Numbered from the stretch's first letter, positions 26,195-35,582 are shown. The stretch is DNA of 64,000 nucleotides from Sphingobacterium thalpophilum (GCA_945868825.1 CAMBMM010000001.1:806001-870000), one strand, 5' to 3'. Notes: generated from the letters alone by a model not told the origin. A program made the numbers and translations.

Positions 26195-28117
26195 ATGAAC
26201 CCATTTAGTACCTTGGGTATCCGTCATGATATTGTTAATGCCATTACTGAACTAGGGTTTGAAAACCCTACACCGATCCAGGAACAAGCCATCCCGGTAT
26301 TACTTTCAGGCAGCAACGATTTTGTCGGATTAGCTCAAACCGGAACCGGAAAGACCGCAGCATTTGGTCTTCCTTTGTTAGAATTACTGGACTTTTCTCA
26401 AAACTACCCTCAGGCATTAATATTATGCCCAACTAGGGAGCTTTGTTTACAAATTACCAACGATTTAAAAAATTACTCTAAAAACGTACCCGATGTACAC
26501 GTAGTTGCCGTTTACGGTGGCGCCGCCATATCCGATCAATTACGCCAAATTAAACGTGGTGTACAAATTGTAGTGGCTACACCGGGCCGTATGTTAGATA
26601 TTATTAACCGCAAAGCGGTTGATTTTACCAAAGTAAAATATGTAGTGTTAGATGAGGCTGATGAAATGCTTAATATGGGCTTTCAGGAAGACATCGACCA
26701 GATTTTATTTACCACACCAGAAGATAAAAAAACCTGGTTATTTTCGGCTACCATGCCGGGCGAAGTACGTCGTATAGCAAAAAAGTATATGACCGACCCT
26801 TTCGAATTAACGATGGGAACGAAAAATACCGGTAACGTAAATATTGAACACGAATATTATGTGGTTAAAGCCCGCGATAAATATGCGGCCTTTAAACGTA
26901 TTGTAGATTTTAACCCCGAAATTTTTGGTATCGTATTTTGCCGTACCAAAATAGAAACACAAGAAATTGCCGAGGCTTTAATGAAAGATGGCTATAATGC
27001 CGATTCATTGCATGGCGATTTATCCCAACAACAACGCGACCGAGTAATGAAACGCTACCGCGACCGTAGTTTGCAGTTATTAATTGCAACCGACGTAGCG
27101 GCTCGTGGTATCGATGTAAACGACGTAACTCACGTAATTAATTACTCTTTACCTGATGAGATTGAAAACTATACCCACCGAAGCGGCCGTACGGCCCGTG
27201 CTGGTAAATCAGGTATTTCAATTGCCATTATCAATTCGAAAGAATCAGGTAAAATTCGTCAGATTGAACGTGTAATTGGTAAGCAATTTACCAAAGCTGA
27301 AATCCCTAGTGGTTTTGATGTATGTGAAAAACAATTGTTTGGCTTGGTACACAAAGTGCATAATGTTGCGGTAAGTGAAGATCAAATTGAACAATACTTA
27401 CCTCGTATTATGGAGGAGTTTAAAGATTTAGATAAAGAAGAAATTATTAAACGCTTTGCATCTTTAGAATTCAACCGTTTCTTAGACTATTATAAAAACG
27501 CTCCAGATTTAAATGCTTCAGCTGAAGATAGTGGTAGAGGCGAACGTGGCGATAAATTTGGTAGAACCGCATTTAAGAGTGATTTCACTAGATTGTTTAT
27601 CAACTTAGGTTCGGTAGATGATTTTAGGCGTGGTGATATGCTCGGATTTATTTGCAACCAAGCTAAAATTAGTGGCAAAACAATTGGTAAAATTGATTTG
27701 AAGGGTGTTTATACCTTCTTTGAAGTTGAAAACGAATTTGCTGATAAAGTGCAGCAAGAATTTAGTAAAAATATAGAATTCCAAGGCCGTCCTGTACGTA
27801 TAGAACTAGCCGGAGATCGTGGCCTAGAAGGTGGCGGTGGTGGTGGCAATCGTCCTCGTGGCGGTGGCGGCTATGGCGGCAAACGTGATGGCGGCGGCGG
27901 CGGTTACCGTGGAAACAGCGGTGGCGGTGGCGGCTATCGTGGAAACAGCGGCGGCAGTGGCGGTGGCGGTTATCGTGGAAACAGTGGCGGCGGTGGTGGA
28001 AGACGTGAGGGAGGCAGCAGCAACAGCGGTGGCAATCGCGAAGGCGGTAGCGGCGGTGGTTTCCGCGATTTCTCTGGTAAAACCCGAGAAGAACGCTCTA
28101 GCAGAAAAAGACGCTAA
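26195..28117 (+). CDS. DEAD-box RNA helicase with DbpA-type RNA-binding domain and Gly-rich tail
   Basis: 640 residues. It unwinds RNA, probably in ribosome assembly, mRNA turnover or cold adaptation. Motif Q (GFENPTPIQEQAIPVL near 20), AQTGTGKT near 47, PTRELCLQI, TPGRMLDI, DEADEM near 155, SAT, and the second RecA domain with ATDVAARGIDV near 300 and HRSGRTARAG near 327. A DbpA-like RNA-binding domain (about 455-545: RLFINLG, then GKIDLKGVYTFFEV) follows. The last ~90 residues are Gly-rich with three GGxYRGNSGG units, encoded by near-identical GGC/GGT repeats. The architecture is that of DeaD/CsdA proteins. Confidence 0.93.
   Translation: MNPFSTLGIRHDIVNAITELGFENPTPIQEQAIPVLLSGSNDFVGLAQTGTGKTAAFGLPLLELLDFSQNYPQALILCPTRELCLQITNDLKNYSKNVPDVHVVAVYGGAAISDQLRQIKRGVQIVVATPGRMLDIINRKAVDFTKVKYVVLDEADEMLNMGFQEDIDQILFTTPEDKKTWLFSATMPGEVRRIAKKYMTDPFELTMGTKNTGNVNIEHEYYVVKARDKYAAFKRIVDFNPEIFGIVFCRTKIETQEIAEALMKDGYNADSLHGDLSQQQRDRVMKRYRDRSLQLLIATDVAARGIDVNDVTHVINYSLPDEIENYTHRSGRTARAGKSGISIAIINSKESGKIRQIERVIGKQFTKAEIPSGFDVCEKQLFGLVHKVHNVAVSEDQIEQYLPRIMEEFKDLDKEEIIKRFASLEFNRFLDYYKNAPDLNASAEDSGRGERGDKFGRTAFKSDFTRLFINLGSVDDFRRGDMLGFICNQAKISGKTIGKIDLKGVYTFFEVENEFADKVQQEFSKNIEFQGRPVRIELAGDRGLEGGGGGGNRPRGGGGYGGKRDGGGGGYRGNSGGGGGYRGNSGGSGGGGYRGNSGGGGGRREGGSSNSGGNREGGSGGGFRDFSGKTREERSSRKRR
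27895..28000 (+). repeat. In-frame tandem repeats coding the YRGNSGG tail
   Basis: Three closely similar copies of a unit coding for YRGNSGG, each reading TAxCGTGGAAACAG followed by GGC/GGT runs. They are inside the helicase tail and could vary in number by slippage. Confidence 0.6.
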
Positions 28118-28118
28118 T

Positions 28119-28154
28119 AAAAAATCCCCTCGAAATTCGAGGGGATTTTTTTTG
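28119..28154. terminator. Bidirectional terminator after the DEAD-box gene
   Basis: AATCCCCTCG and CGAGGGGATT stem with a short loop, flanked by A and T runs, between convergent genes. Confidence 0.82.
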
Positions 28155-28155
28155 T

Positions 28156-28470
28156 TTAGTTGGGTAGCAATTTAAAATAAGTGGCTTTAAATCGCCCTTT
28201 TACAATTTTTCCTTTTACTTCTGCTTTGCGTATAGCTTGGCAAAACCCATCTTTTGAATGGGAATCGCCATGTTCATCAATAGAAGTACCATCTACAAAA
28301 TAGGCCTTTCCATTAATTCGTACTGCTAAGTCGCAGCTTTTCCCTTTTAGGCCAAAATTACATTCGCCACAAGAGGCTTCTACAATTATTGGCTTAGGGT
28401 TAGACTTTTTTTCTTGTGCTTGTAGCGATAAAGCTGCGGCAAAAAAGAATAGTGTGAAAATATATCTCAT
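28156..28470 (-). CDS. Small secreted cysteine-containing protein, DUF6370-like
   Basis: 104 residues with a signal peptide (about 1-18, cut after LQAQ). The mature protein has ASCGECNFGLKGKSCDLAVRI (four cysteines close together, in parts CGEC and SCDLAV), then HGDSHSKDGFCQAIRKA. From memory this resembles the DUF6370 family of small Bacteroidota envelope proteins; function unknown. The C/H/D-rich pattern could bind a metal, which is inference. It stands alone between convergent and tandem neighbours. Confidence 0.7.
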   Translation of the reverse strand: MRYIFTLFFFAAALSLQAQEKKSNPKPIIVEASCGECNFGLKGKSCDLAVRINGKAYFVDGTSIDEHGDSHSKDGFCQAIRKAEVKGKIVKGRFKATYFKLLPN

Positions 28471-28496
28471 AAGTTTAGGTTAATTTTTAAGTAAAT

Positions 28497-29495
28497 TTAA
28501 GTTAATTCCTCGGTAAGTAAGCGCATTTCTAAAAAGGCAGAATGTCCTTCGTATAAAATAGCATATACGGCACGGCAAATAGGCATATTTACTTTGTATT
28601 GTTTATTAATTTGATGCAAGCAACTCACTGCATAATAGCCTTCGGCAATCATATTCATTTCTAGTTGGGCCGATTTTACGGTATAACCCTTCCCTATCAT
28701 GGTACCAAAAGTGCGGTTACGGCTAAATTGCGAATAGGCTGTTACCAGTAAATCGCCTAAATAAGCTGATTCATTAATATCGCGATCGATGGGATGTACC
28801 ACATCTACAAAGCGACTAATTTCTCGAATAGCATTGGCAATTAATACCGCTTGAAAGTTATCTCCATATCCCAAACCATGACAAATGCCACTGGCTATGG
28901 CATAAATATTTTTTAATACTGCGGCATATTCGGTACCATAAATATCTTCCGATACATTGGTTTTAATAGAACGTGTAGCCAACATAGCCGCAAATTGTTC
29001 AGCTAATGTGATGTTAGGAGAAGCGATGGTAAGGTAGGATAACTTTTCTAGCGCCACCTCTTCGGCATGGCATGGACCACTAATGACCAAAATATCTTGT
29101 AAATGTACATGATAGTGTTGGTTCAAAAATTCTGCAATAATTTGGTTCTCCTCTGGCACAATACCTTTAATGGCCGAGATGACTTTTTTGCCTTTAAAAT
29201 CCTCAGGATTGATATCGCTTAGAGCCTCTTTTAAAAAAGCAGCTGGTACACACAGTACTACAAAATCTGCTTGTGCTATAGTCGCTTTTAAATCGGTACT
29301 TACATTAGCTTCGGGCAACTGAATGGCCACGGAACTTAAATAGCGTGGGTTGTGCTTATACTTTTGTACGTGTGCCACAGAATCGGGACAACGCATCCAC
29401 CAAAAAATTTCTTTCGGCACGGGGTTATCCGACAGCATTTTAATAATGGCTGTTGCCCAACTTCCTCCGCCTACGACCGCAATTTTAGGTTTCAT
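28497..29495 (-). CDS. gpsA: NAD(P)-dependent glycerol-3-phosphate dehydrogenase
   Basis: 332 residues. It reduces dihydroxyacetone phosphate to sn-glycerol-3-phosphate for phospholipid synthesis. Cofactor loop GGGSWATAI near 9-17, KGIVPEENQ near 114, ISGPCHAEEV near 138, the catalytic-lysine segment YAAVLKNIYAIASGI near 190 and NARREISR-like NAIREISRF near 222. The protein ends near the normal GpsA length. It lies downstream of the terminator of the efflux genes, so it has separate transcription. Confidence 0.94.
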   Translation of the reverse strand: MKPKIAVVGGGSWATAIIKMLSDNPVPKEIFWWMRCPDSVAHVQKYKHNPRYLSSVAIQLPEANVSTDLKATIAQADFVVLCVPAAFLKEALSDINPEDFKGKKVISAIKGIVPEENQIIAEFLNQHYHVHLQDILVISGPCHAEEVALEKLSYLTIASPNITLAEQFAAMLATRSIKTNVSEDIYGTEYAAVLKNIYAIASGICHGLGYGDNFQAVLIANAIREISRFVDVVHPIDRDINESAYLGDLLVTAYSQFSRNRTFGTMIGKGYTVKSAQLEMNMIAEGYYAVSCLHQINKQYKVNMPICRAVYAILYEGHSAFLEMRLLTEELT

Positions 29496-29502
29496 GTATT
29501 TG

Positions 29503-29544
29503 TAAAAAAAATCCCCCTTTAGAAGATATACTCTGTAAAGGGGG
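29503..29544 (-). terminator. Terminator of the efflux adaptor gene
   Basis: CCCCCTTTA (29513-29521) pairs with TAAAGGGGG (29536-29544) and is followed on the minus strand by a T run at 29512-29503. It sits 24 bp after the adaptor stop codon. Confidence 0.8.
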
Positions 29545-29567
29545 ACAAGTTACGTAATTTTTAAAAA

Positions 29568-30920
29568 TTACTCTTTCTTAGTGCCGGTTAGTAGTTTTTC
29601 TTTATCTACTTTCTTAACGGTCATTTTATCTTTTAATGTTTTAGAAATGGCTGTAAACGGACGAGAAACAATTTCTTCGCCTGCCTTTAATCCACTCAAT
29701 ACTTGAATGTATGTATCGTCTTGAATACCAGTTTTCACTTCTACTTGTTTTACCTTACCATCTTTGTAAACAAAGACATATTCTTTAATAGGTGCATCAA
29801 AAGTTGCTTTTTTCTCCTCGGTATCACTAGTACTGCTACTTTCGGCATTTGCTTTTTTCTTATCCTCTTCGCGGGTGGTAACCGATTGTATAGGAACCGT
29901 TAGTCCTTTTACCTCATTGGTTTTAATGTCAACTGTTGCCGATAAACCCGGACGAAATGGAGATGCTTTTTGATTGCCGGCAACTAGGCTAGCATAGGAT
30001 TCGGGTAGGATACGTACCTTTACAGTAAAATTAGTTACCTGATCGGCACTTCCACCCAATACATTGGCAGAACTAGCAATCTCGGTTACTACTCCTTTAA
30101 ATTTCTGACCTTGAAAAGCATCCACTTCAATATCAGCCGGATCATTTAGACTTACTCGGTTGATATCACTCTCGTTTACATCCACACTTACTTCCATAGA
30201 CGAGAGGTTAGAAATACGCATAATTTCGGTACCGGCCATTTGTGCGGTTCCTACTACACGTTCCCCCAACTCTACCGATAGTTTAGACACTACACCGTCT
30301 ACTGGTGCATAAATTGTAGTTCTAGCCAAGTTATCGCCAGCTTCTTTTACAATGGCTGATGATTGTTGCACACCATAACCGGAACCAACCACATTTTGTC
30401 GGGCCGATTCTAAGTTAGCACGTGCACTTTCGTAATCGGCATTGGCTGCATCAAACTCCGATGCGGAAATTACTTTTTTCTGAAACAATTCTTGATTGCG
30501 TTTAAAACGAGCTTCGGTGTTTTTAAAATTAGCTTCGGCTTGTTTTAATTGTTGTTTTACTGAGGCTAAACTTGCTTTTTGGCTGTTTAATGATGCTACT
30601 GCACGATCATAGCCCGATTTTAAAATATCTGGGCGCACTTTACAAAGCAATTGGCCTTTCTTTACCACATCGCCTTCTTTCACCAATAATTCAACTATCT
30701 CTCCCGATACTTCGGAGCTTAATTTAACCTCAATTTCTGGTTGTACTTTACCACTAGCCGAAACAGTTTCGGTAATGATACGATCTTCTGCTTTGTCTAC
30801 CGCTACTTCGGTTACATCGCCTTTACCAAAAAAGCCTAATTTATTTCCGGCTACGGCAATTACCAATAAGACCCCAAGGCCTATTAATACATATTTTAAC
30901 GTGTTTTTTTTCTGTGCCAT
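29568..30920 (-). CDS. Efflux periplasmic adaptor (HlyD/MacA/RND type)
   Basis: 450 residues. An N-terminal membrane anchor (about 8-27) is followed by a barrel-sandwich lipoyl-like domain split by a long alpha-helical hairpin (about 95-185, coiled coil), a beta-barrel domain and a membrane-proximal domain. VSASGKVQPEIEVKLSSEVSGE near 53 and APVDGVVSKLSVELGERV near 205 are typical of MacA-like membrane-fusion proteins. It links an inner-membrane pump to the TolC-like channel coded just upstream. No pump gene (MacB or RND) follows, so the pump must be elsewhere. Confidence 0.88.
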   Translation of the reverse strand: MAQKKNTLKYVLIGLGVLLVIAVAGNKLGFFGKGDVTEVAVDKAEDRIITETVSASGKVQPEIEVKLSSEVSGEIVELLVKEGDVVKKGQLLCKVRPDILKSGYDRAVASLNSQKASLASVKQQLKQAEANFKNTEARFKRNQELFQKKVISASEFDAANADYESARANLESARQNVVGSGYGVQQSSAIVKEAGDNLARTTIYAPVDGVVSKLSVELGERVVGTAQMAGTEIMRISNLSSMEVSVDVNESDINRVSLNDPADIEVDAFQGQKFKGVVTEIASSANVLGGSADQVTNFTVKVRILPESYASLVAGNQKASPFRPGLSATVDIKTNEVKGLTVPIQSVTTREEDKKKANAESSSTSDTEEKKATFDAPIKEYVFVYKDGKVKQVEVKTGIQDDTYIQVLSGLKAGEEIVSRPFTAISKTLKDKMTVKKVDKEKLLTGTKKE

Positions 30921-30941
30921 GTTGTATGGATGTTGGTGTTA

Positions 30942-32306
30942 TTAAAAATTAATGGGTTTACCTAAGTAGAAATCTATCACCTTAGTTTTAAATAGTAAGT
31001 CGTATTTAGCCTGAATGACATCAAAAGCTGCTTTGTTTAAATTTACTTGTGTTTGGTAATAATCTAGAGTATTTACTAAGCCCACAGTATAGCGCTGTTC
31101 TACTACATTAAAAGCTTCTTTTGATGAATTATAGGCGCTCTGAGTAGACTCGAAGCGCTTTTGAGCGGCTTTTAAATCATACAAAGCTTGGTTAATTACT
31201 TTATTTAAGTTGTTTTTGGCCAATTGCTCAGAAAGAGTAGCATTTTGATACGAGATTTTAGCTCTATTGACCACACTACGAGCTTGGTTACCATTCCAAA
31301 TAGGAATGCTTAAGCTCATACCCACACCTCGGCTATAGTTGCTGCTTAGTTGGTCGTTTAAAGGTATCTTTTCAAATGCAGGCGGATTACTGCCAGATAT
31401 TAACTGGATTCTTCCGCTAGAATAACCCGTACTTAAATTACCTCCGAAACTGATACGTGGAGAAAATCCACCTCTAGCCACTGAAACTCCTTTTTTGGCA
31501 GCTAAGGTTCGGTATTCAGCTAATTTAATATCCGGATAAGTTGCCAAAGCCGTTTGGTAAACCGCATTGGCTTCGTAGGTATTTTCAGATGCTTTAAGTG
31601 CATCAACTAGTGGTTTTTCTACCTCAAATGGGCTACCCGGATCACGTTCTAAGAGTTGCGCCAAATTCAAAAACGCTAAATCCGATTGGTTTTGGGCATT
31701 GGTTAAGTTTAAATCAGCAGTGGCAAATTGTGCCTTTGCTTGCGATAAATCGGCAAGGGTTTTATTGCCTACATCAAATAATTTTTGTTCACGATCTAGT
31801 TGCATACTAGCAAAGGTTACTTGCTGCTTAGCAGTTTCTACCAAATCTTGGGCATTTAATACTTGTAAATACGTACTTACAACGTTCAGAATTAAATCAT
31901 TTTTGGCCTTTTCTGCATTGCTTTTATCGGCAGCCAATAAATATTTGTTTTGCGAAATTTGGTTGATACGCTGAAAACCCTGAAATAACACAACCGATGA
32001 ACTTAAACTTCCGTTACCCGAAGTTACACTCTGATCGAAGGCTTGGCCAGAAAGCTGATCGAAGCTACGGCCTAAACTGTAGTTTAAATTACTATTCGCA
32101 TTTAAGCTGGGCGTGAGGGCCCACTTAGATTGTTTATATTCTTCTGCAGTTAAGGCTACATTTAACTTAGCTTGCTTTAGTTGGATATTATTGGTGAGCG
32201 CCAAATTTATCGCTTGCTCTAAGGTAATTTTCTCTTGTGCTTGGCCCCTACTAAGCCCGCAGACTAGCATGAAAACCAAAAACAAGGAACTAGATTTTAA
32301 ATTCAT
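30942..32306 (-). CDS. TolC-family outer-membrane efflux protein
   Basis: 454 residues from ATG 32306, which gives a proper signal peptide MNLKSSSLFLVFMLVCGLSRGQAQ; upstream in-frame starts to 32414 would add 36 non-signal residues and overlap the divergent gene. Two repeated alpha-helical OEP halves (ITLEQAINLALTNN near 27; TLDYYQTQVNLNKAAF near 410) form the periplasmic tunnel and outer-membrane barrel. It precedes the adaptor gene by 21 bp in the same operon, so both should assemble into one export channel. Confidence 0.9.
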   Translation of the reverse strand: MNLKSSSLFLVFMLVCGLSRGQAQEKITLEQAINLALTNNIQLKQAKLNVALTAEEYKQSKWALTPSLNANSNLNYSLGRSFDQLSGQAFDQSVTSGNGSLSSSVVLFQGFQRINQISQNKYLLAADKSNAEKAKNDLILNVVSTYLQVLNAQDLVETAKQQVTFASMQLDREQKLFDVGNKTLADLSQAKAQFATADLNLTNAQNQSDLAFLNLAQLLERDPGSPFEVEKPLVDALKASENTYEANAVYQTALATYPDIKLAEYRTLAAKKGVSVARGGFSPRISFGGNLSTGYSSGRIQLISGSNPPAFEKIPLNDQLSSNYSRGVGMSLSIPIWNGNQARSVVNRAKISYQNATLSEQLAKNNLNKVINQALYDLKAAQKRFESTQSAYNSSKEAFNVVEQRYTVGLVNTLDYYQTQVNLNKAAFDVIQAKYDLLFKTKVIDFYLGKPINF

Positions 32307-32368
32307 AGTGGGTGCTTCTAAAAAATTAGCAATACATGTTTTATCTTCGTACGCAAATTGAACAAAGA

Positions 32369-32986
32369 ATGTATCCGGTAAAAACACCATCTTGGTTTTC
32401 CTATCTCTATCCAAGTTTAACTTGGCACGAAAACCGTACGGATAAATGCATTTACCTCACCTTTGACGACGGGCCTATACCTATTGTTACACCTTTTGTT
32501 TTAAATACCTTAAAAAAGTTCGAAGCTAAAGCCACATTTTTTTGCATTGGCGATAATGTGCGTAAATATTCCGAAATTTTTGAACAGATTCTAGCTGATG
32601 GGCATGCCGTGGGGAACCATACGTTCCATCATGTAAATGGTTGGAAAACAGATAGTAAAACCTATTTAGAAGAATTTAAACAATGTGAACAGTTAGTGCC
32701 ATCTAATTTGTTTAGGCCACCATATGGCAGAATTACGAACGCTCAAATAAAACAATTACGAGCATATAACCCAGCCATAAAAATTATTATGTGGGATATT
32801 TTAAGCCACGATTATCACCCAAATTTAAAACCCGAAACGTGTTTAAAAAGAGTGATAAACGCTGCCGATAATGGTGCTATTGTGGTATTTCACGATAGTT
32901 TAAAAGCGCAAGAACGATTAGAATATTCCTTACCTCGTGCTTTGGAATACTGGACAAAAAAAGGCTACCAGTTTTGCACCTGGTAG
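32369..32986 (+). CDS. Polysaccharide deacetylase (NodB domain)
   Basis: 205 residues, CE4 fold. Motif 1 TFDDGP (catalytic and metal Asp) near 30, motif 2 HTFHH near 83, motif 3 RPPYGR near 120, motif 4 DILSHDY near 145, and motif 5 FHDS near 179. It removes N-acetyl or N-formyl groups from a glycan or related substrate; no signal peptide is seen, so location is uncertain. I start it at ATG 32369, leaving room for a TATCTTCG element at 32342-32349. The last codons and the stop lie inside a hairpin that serves as terminator for the opposite gene. Confidence 0.88.
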   Translation: MYPVKTPSWFSYLYPSLTWHENRTDKCIYLTFDDGPIPIVTPFVLNTLKKFEAKATFFCIGDNVRKYSEIFEQILADGHAVGNHTFHHVNGWKTDSKTYLEEFKQCEQLVPSNLFRPPYGRITNAQIKQLRAYNPAIKIIMWDILSHDYHPNLKPETCLKRVINAADNGAIVVFHDSLKAQERLEYSLPRALEYWTKKGYQFCTW

Positions 32987-32990
32987 CCTT
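32956..32990 (-). terminator. Terminator of the TonB-dependent receptor gene inside the deacetylase 3' end
   Basis: AAGGCTACCAG (32961-32971) and CTGGTAGCCTT (32980-32990) form an 11-bp stem with an 8-nt loop. On the minus strand a run of T follows at 32962-32956. It includes the stop codon (32984-32986) of the plus-strand gene, so one sequence serves as coding end and terminator. Confidence 0.75.
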
Positions 32991-33011
32991 CTCTCTGTTG
33001 ATAGGAATTGT

Positions 33012-35582
33012 TTAGAAAGTCATGCCTAAGCGGGCAAAGAAACGACGTCCGTTGTAATTCATTTGTACCGAATCCCAAGAGCCCCCGGCTTCGGTAGCAC
33101 TTTGATTTTGTCTATCAGGGTATACATCCAATACATTATCTGCACCTAAATTCAGGCTCAGGCTTTTACTCAACTTATAGCCTAAAGAAACATCGGTAGT
33201 TATTTTAGGCGTATAAAACTGAGCTACATCATCATAACCAATAAGCTTAATCTCTCCAAAGCGCACCAAACGCACAGAACCGGTAAAATTTTTGTTAGAA
33301 TAATCGAAGCTCATATTCATTTTGCTCGGTGGAGCCGATGCTTTTACGAAAGCTTGCTCTCTAGGGCCAAAATAAATAGCTTCTTTACCGGCCAACTTGG
33401 TATTGGTTTTAATTTTCTGAATGTCCATTTCACTGAAGTTGGCAGCAAAAGTGGTTACCAATCTTCCAGTACCTAAAGTGGCATCATGGCTTAGGTTGAT
33501 ATCTATCCCGCGATTACGGCTATCGATTGCATTGGTAAAAAATTGGGCTTGCGTTACACCCAAATTCTGCAAATCTAAACCAATAACTGGATCACTATCC
33601 GTAAAATAACCCGTTAATACGATACGGTTCTTTATACTAATTTGATACGCATCTACAGTTAAAGTCAAGTTATTAAGTGGTTTCAAAGTAAAACCTAAAC
33701 TGCTATTTACTGCATTTTCTTGGGTTAATTTAGGAATACCCAGGGTACGGGTAAGGCTACTCAAGTTACCTGCCAACAATACCTCTTTAGGCTGACCAGC
33801 CACAAAGTTTGTAAAGGTGGTATTAAAATAGGTTTGCTGTAATGATGGCGCACGGAAACCCGTACTTACCGATCCACGCAAGTTGAAGGCATCAGAAAAT
33901 TTATAACGCATGGCTAATTTACCATTGAGTGTACTACCGAAATCTGAGTAATTTTCAAAACGCAGTGCCGCGGTAACCAAATACTGTTTAGTTACATCCA
34001 ATTCCACATCAGTATAAGCTGCCAAATTACTACGACTCACATTGACTTCATTACGGGGTTGGAAACCCGGAAAACCCTGAGAACCTCCTGGAGTGTTACC
34101 TGCTGGAGTATAATCTTTATACGAACCCTCTTCGCCAGCAAAAATCTCGTACCGATCTATCCGGTACTCTGTTCCAAAAGCTACGTTTAAACCTGAAGCC
34201 ACTTTATCAAAGGGTTTACTAAAGTTTAAACCCGTAGTGTTTTGAGTGAACTGAAAACCACCTGCATCAAAAAAAGTAGGGGTTTGTACACCTAAACTTG
34301 CATTGTTAGTGCCATCTACAAAATAGTGCATGCGGTTACTGCCAAAGGTATTATTGAAATCTATATCCCACCCATTTGACTTGGTACGAATACCTGTTGA
34401 GATGGATTTATCATCAATCTGCGATTGAATATGCGGATCGAATCCGTTAGGATAAATGGCATCAACGTTATTAGGAGCACCTGCATAGCGGCTCCAGGCA
34501 AAGGCATCGGTAAAACGATTGCTATATCCGCCAAAAGCATAAACCTCCGTCTCTTTGCTCACCGGTAAAGAAGCGTTCACAAAAGTACCGAAATCACGAC
34601 CAGAGGCATCGCCAAACTGACGACGGTAAATATCTGGAGTAGCCGGATCGGGTGTAGGCACTCTTCTGGTTTTTTGCGCATTTAAATAATTCATGGAGAA
34701 ATTCACGAAGCCCTTTTCACCAACCTGAATGCCATAATTTCCACCAAATTGAGAACTAATGCCATCAAATTTCTTTTCGCCAAATTTGGGCGAACTATAA
34801 GCACCCGTATTTACAAAGCCAGTAAACTCATTTACATTCTTTTTTAACACAATATTTACTACGCCGGCAATGGCATCAGAACCATATTGGGCCGAGGCAC
34901 CATCACGCAATATCTCCACATGATCTATGGTAGAAACCGGAATAGCATTTAAATCGGTACCGGTATTTCCACGGCCACGGGTACCAAATAAATTAATTAA
35001 TGAAGATTGATGGCGACGTTTCCCGTTGATTAACACCAAAGTTTGATCGGGACCTAAACCGCGAATAGTAGCCGGATCAATATGATCGGCACCATCAGAA
35101 CCGGTTTGCTTATTGGCATTAAAAGAAGGAGCCGCATATTCTAATAAGCGGTTTAATTCTAATTTACCGGTTTGTTTAATCACACTTTTCATGTCGATAA
35201 TATCTATCGGCACGGCGGTTTCGGTAGCGCTTCTACGTAAACTACGAGAGCCCACCACCACAACTTCGGATAGCGAAGTAGAATTTTCTTTTAAGCTAAC
35301 GGATAATTCATACAGTCCGTTGCTGGCTTCAGGCACACCTAACTCTTGCGCTTGGTATCCCAGCATAAAAAACCGGATAATGGCCGATTTACCACTTAAC
35401 TCGAGGCTAAAAATCCCATTAGCATTGGTTGCCGTACCTTTACCCGAACCTTTTTCAGATACACTCACGCCAGGCAATGGCTGACCTTGTGCATCATTTA
35501 CTTTTCCTTGAACTCTCAACTGAGCGTATAATCCACTGAAGGAAATACATACCAAAAAGAGAGCGATAGTAACTTTTTTCAT
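33012..35582 (-). CDS. TonB-dependent outer-membrane receptor
   Basis: 856 residues from ATG 35582 (MKKVTIALFLVCISF signal peptide, cut near LYAQ). An N-terminal carboxypeptidase-regulatory-like domain (about 22-95, GKVNDAQGQPLPGVSV), a plug domain (about 120-240 with RGLGPDQTLVLINGKRR and VEILRDGASAQYGSDAIAGVVNIVLKK in parts), and a 22-strand barrel ending in RRFFARLGMTF. It takes up a large ligand using TonB energy; the substrate is unknown. There is no SusD partner beside it, so it is not a standard polysaccharide locus. An upstream in-frame start at 35696 would overlap its promoter. Confidence 0.92.
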   Translation of the reverse strand: MKKVTIALFLVCISFSGLYAQLRVQGKVNDAQGQPLPGVSVSEKGSGKGTATNANGIFSLELSGKSAIIRFFMLGYQAQELGVPEASNGLYELSVSLKENSTSLSEVVVVGSRSLRRSATETAVPIDIIDMKSVIKQTGKLELNRLLEYAAPSFNANKQTGSDGADHIDPATIRGLGPDQTLVLINGKRRHQSSLINLFGTRGRGNTGTDLNAIPVSTIDHVEILRDGASAQYGSDAIAGVVNIVLKKNVNEFTGFVNTGAYSSPKFGEKKFDGISSQFGGNYGIQVGEKGFVNFSMNYLNAQKTRRVPTPDPATPDIYRRQFGDASGRDFGTFVNASLPVSKETEVYAFGGYSNRFTDAFAWSRYAGAPNNVDAIYPNGFDPHIQSQIDDKSISTGIRTKSNGWDIDFNNTFGSNRMHYFVDGTNNASLGVQTPTFFDAGGFQFTQNTTGLNFSKPFDKVASGLNVAFGTEYRIDRYEIFAGEEGSYKDYTPAGNTPGGSQGFPGFQPRNEVNVSRSNLAAYTDVELDVTKQYLVTAALRFENYSDFGSTLNGKLAMRYKFSDAFNLRGSVSTGFRAPSLQQTYFNTTFTNFVAGQPKEVLLAGNLSSLTRTLGIPKLTQENAVNSSLGFTLKPLNNLTLTVDAYQISIKNRIVLTGYFTDSDPVIGLDLQNLGVTQAQFFTNAIDSRNRGIDINLSHDATLGTGRLVTTFAANFSEMDIQKIKTNTKLAGKEAIYFGPREQAFVKASAPPSKMNMSFDYSNKNFTGSVRLVRFGEIKLIGYDDVAQFYTPKITTDVSLGYKLSKSLSLNLGADNVLDVYPDRQNQSATEAGGSWDSVQMNYNGRRFFARLGMTF

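Noticed and set aside
27895-28000. CRISPR-like direct repeats
   Set aside because: Repeats are in-frame coding units of a Gly-rich tail with no unique spacers; no CRISPR array or cas gene is seen in the window.
27831-28175. 114-codon plus-strand Ala/Val-rich ORF in the helicase tail
   Set aside because: Frame-shifted reading of the GGC/GGT repeats; low complexity only.
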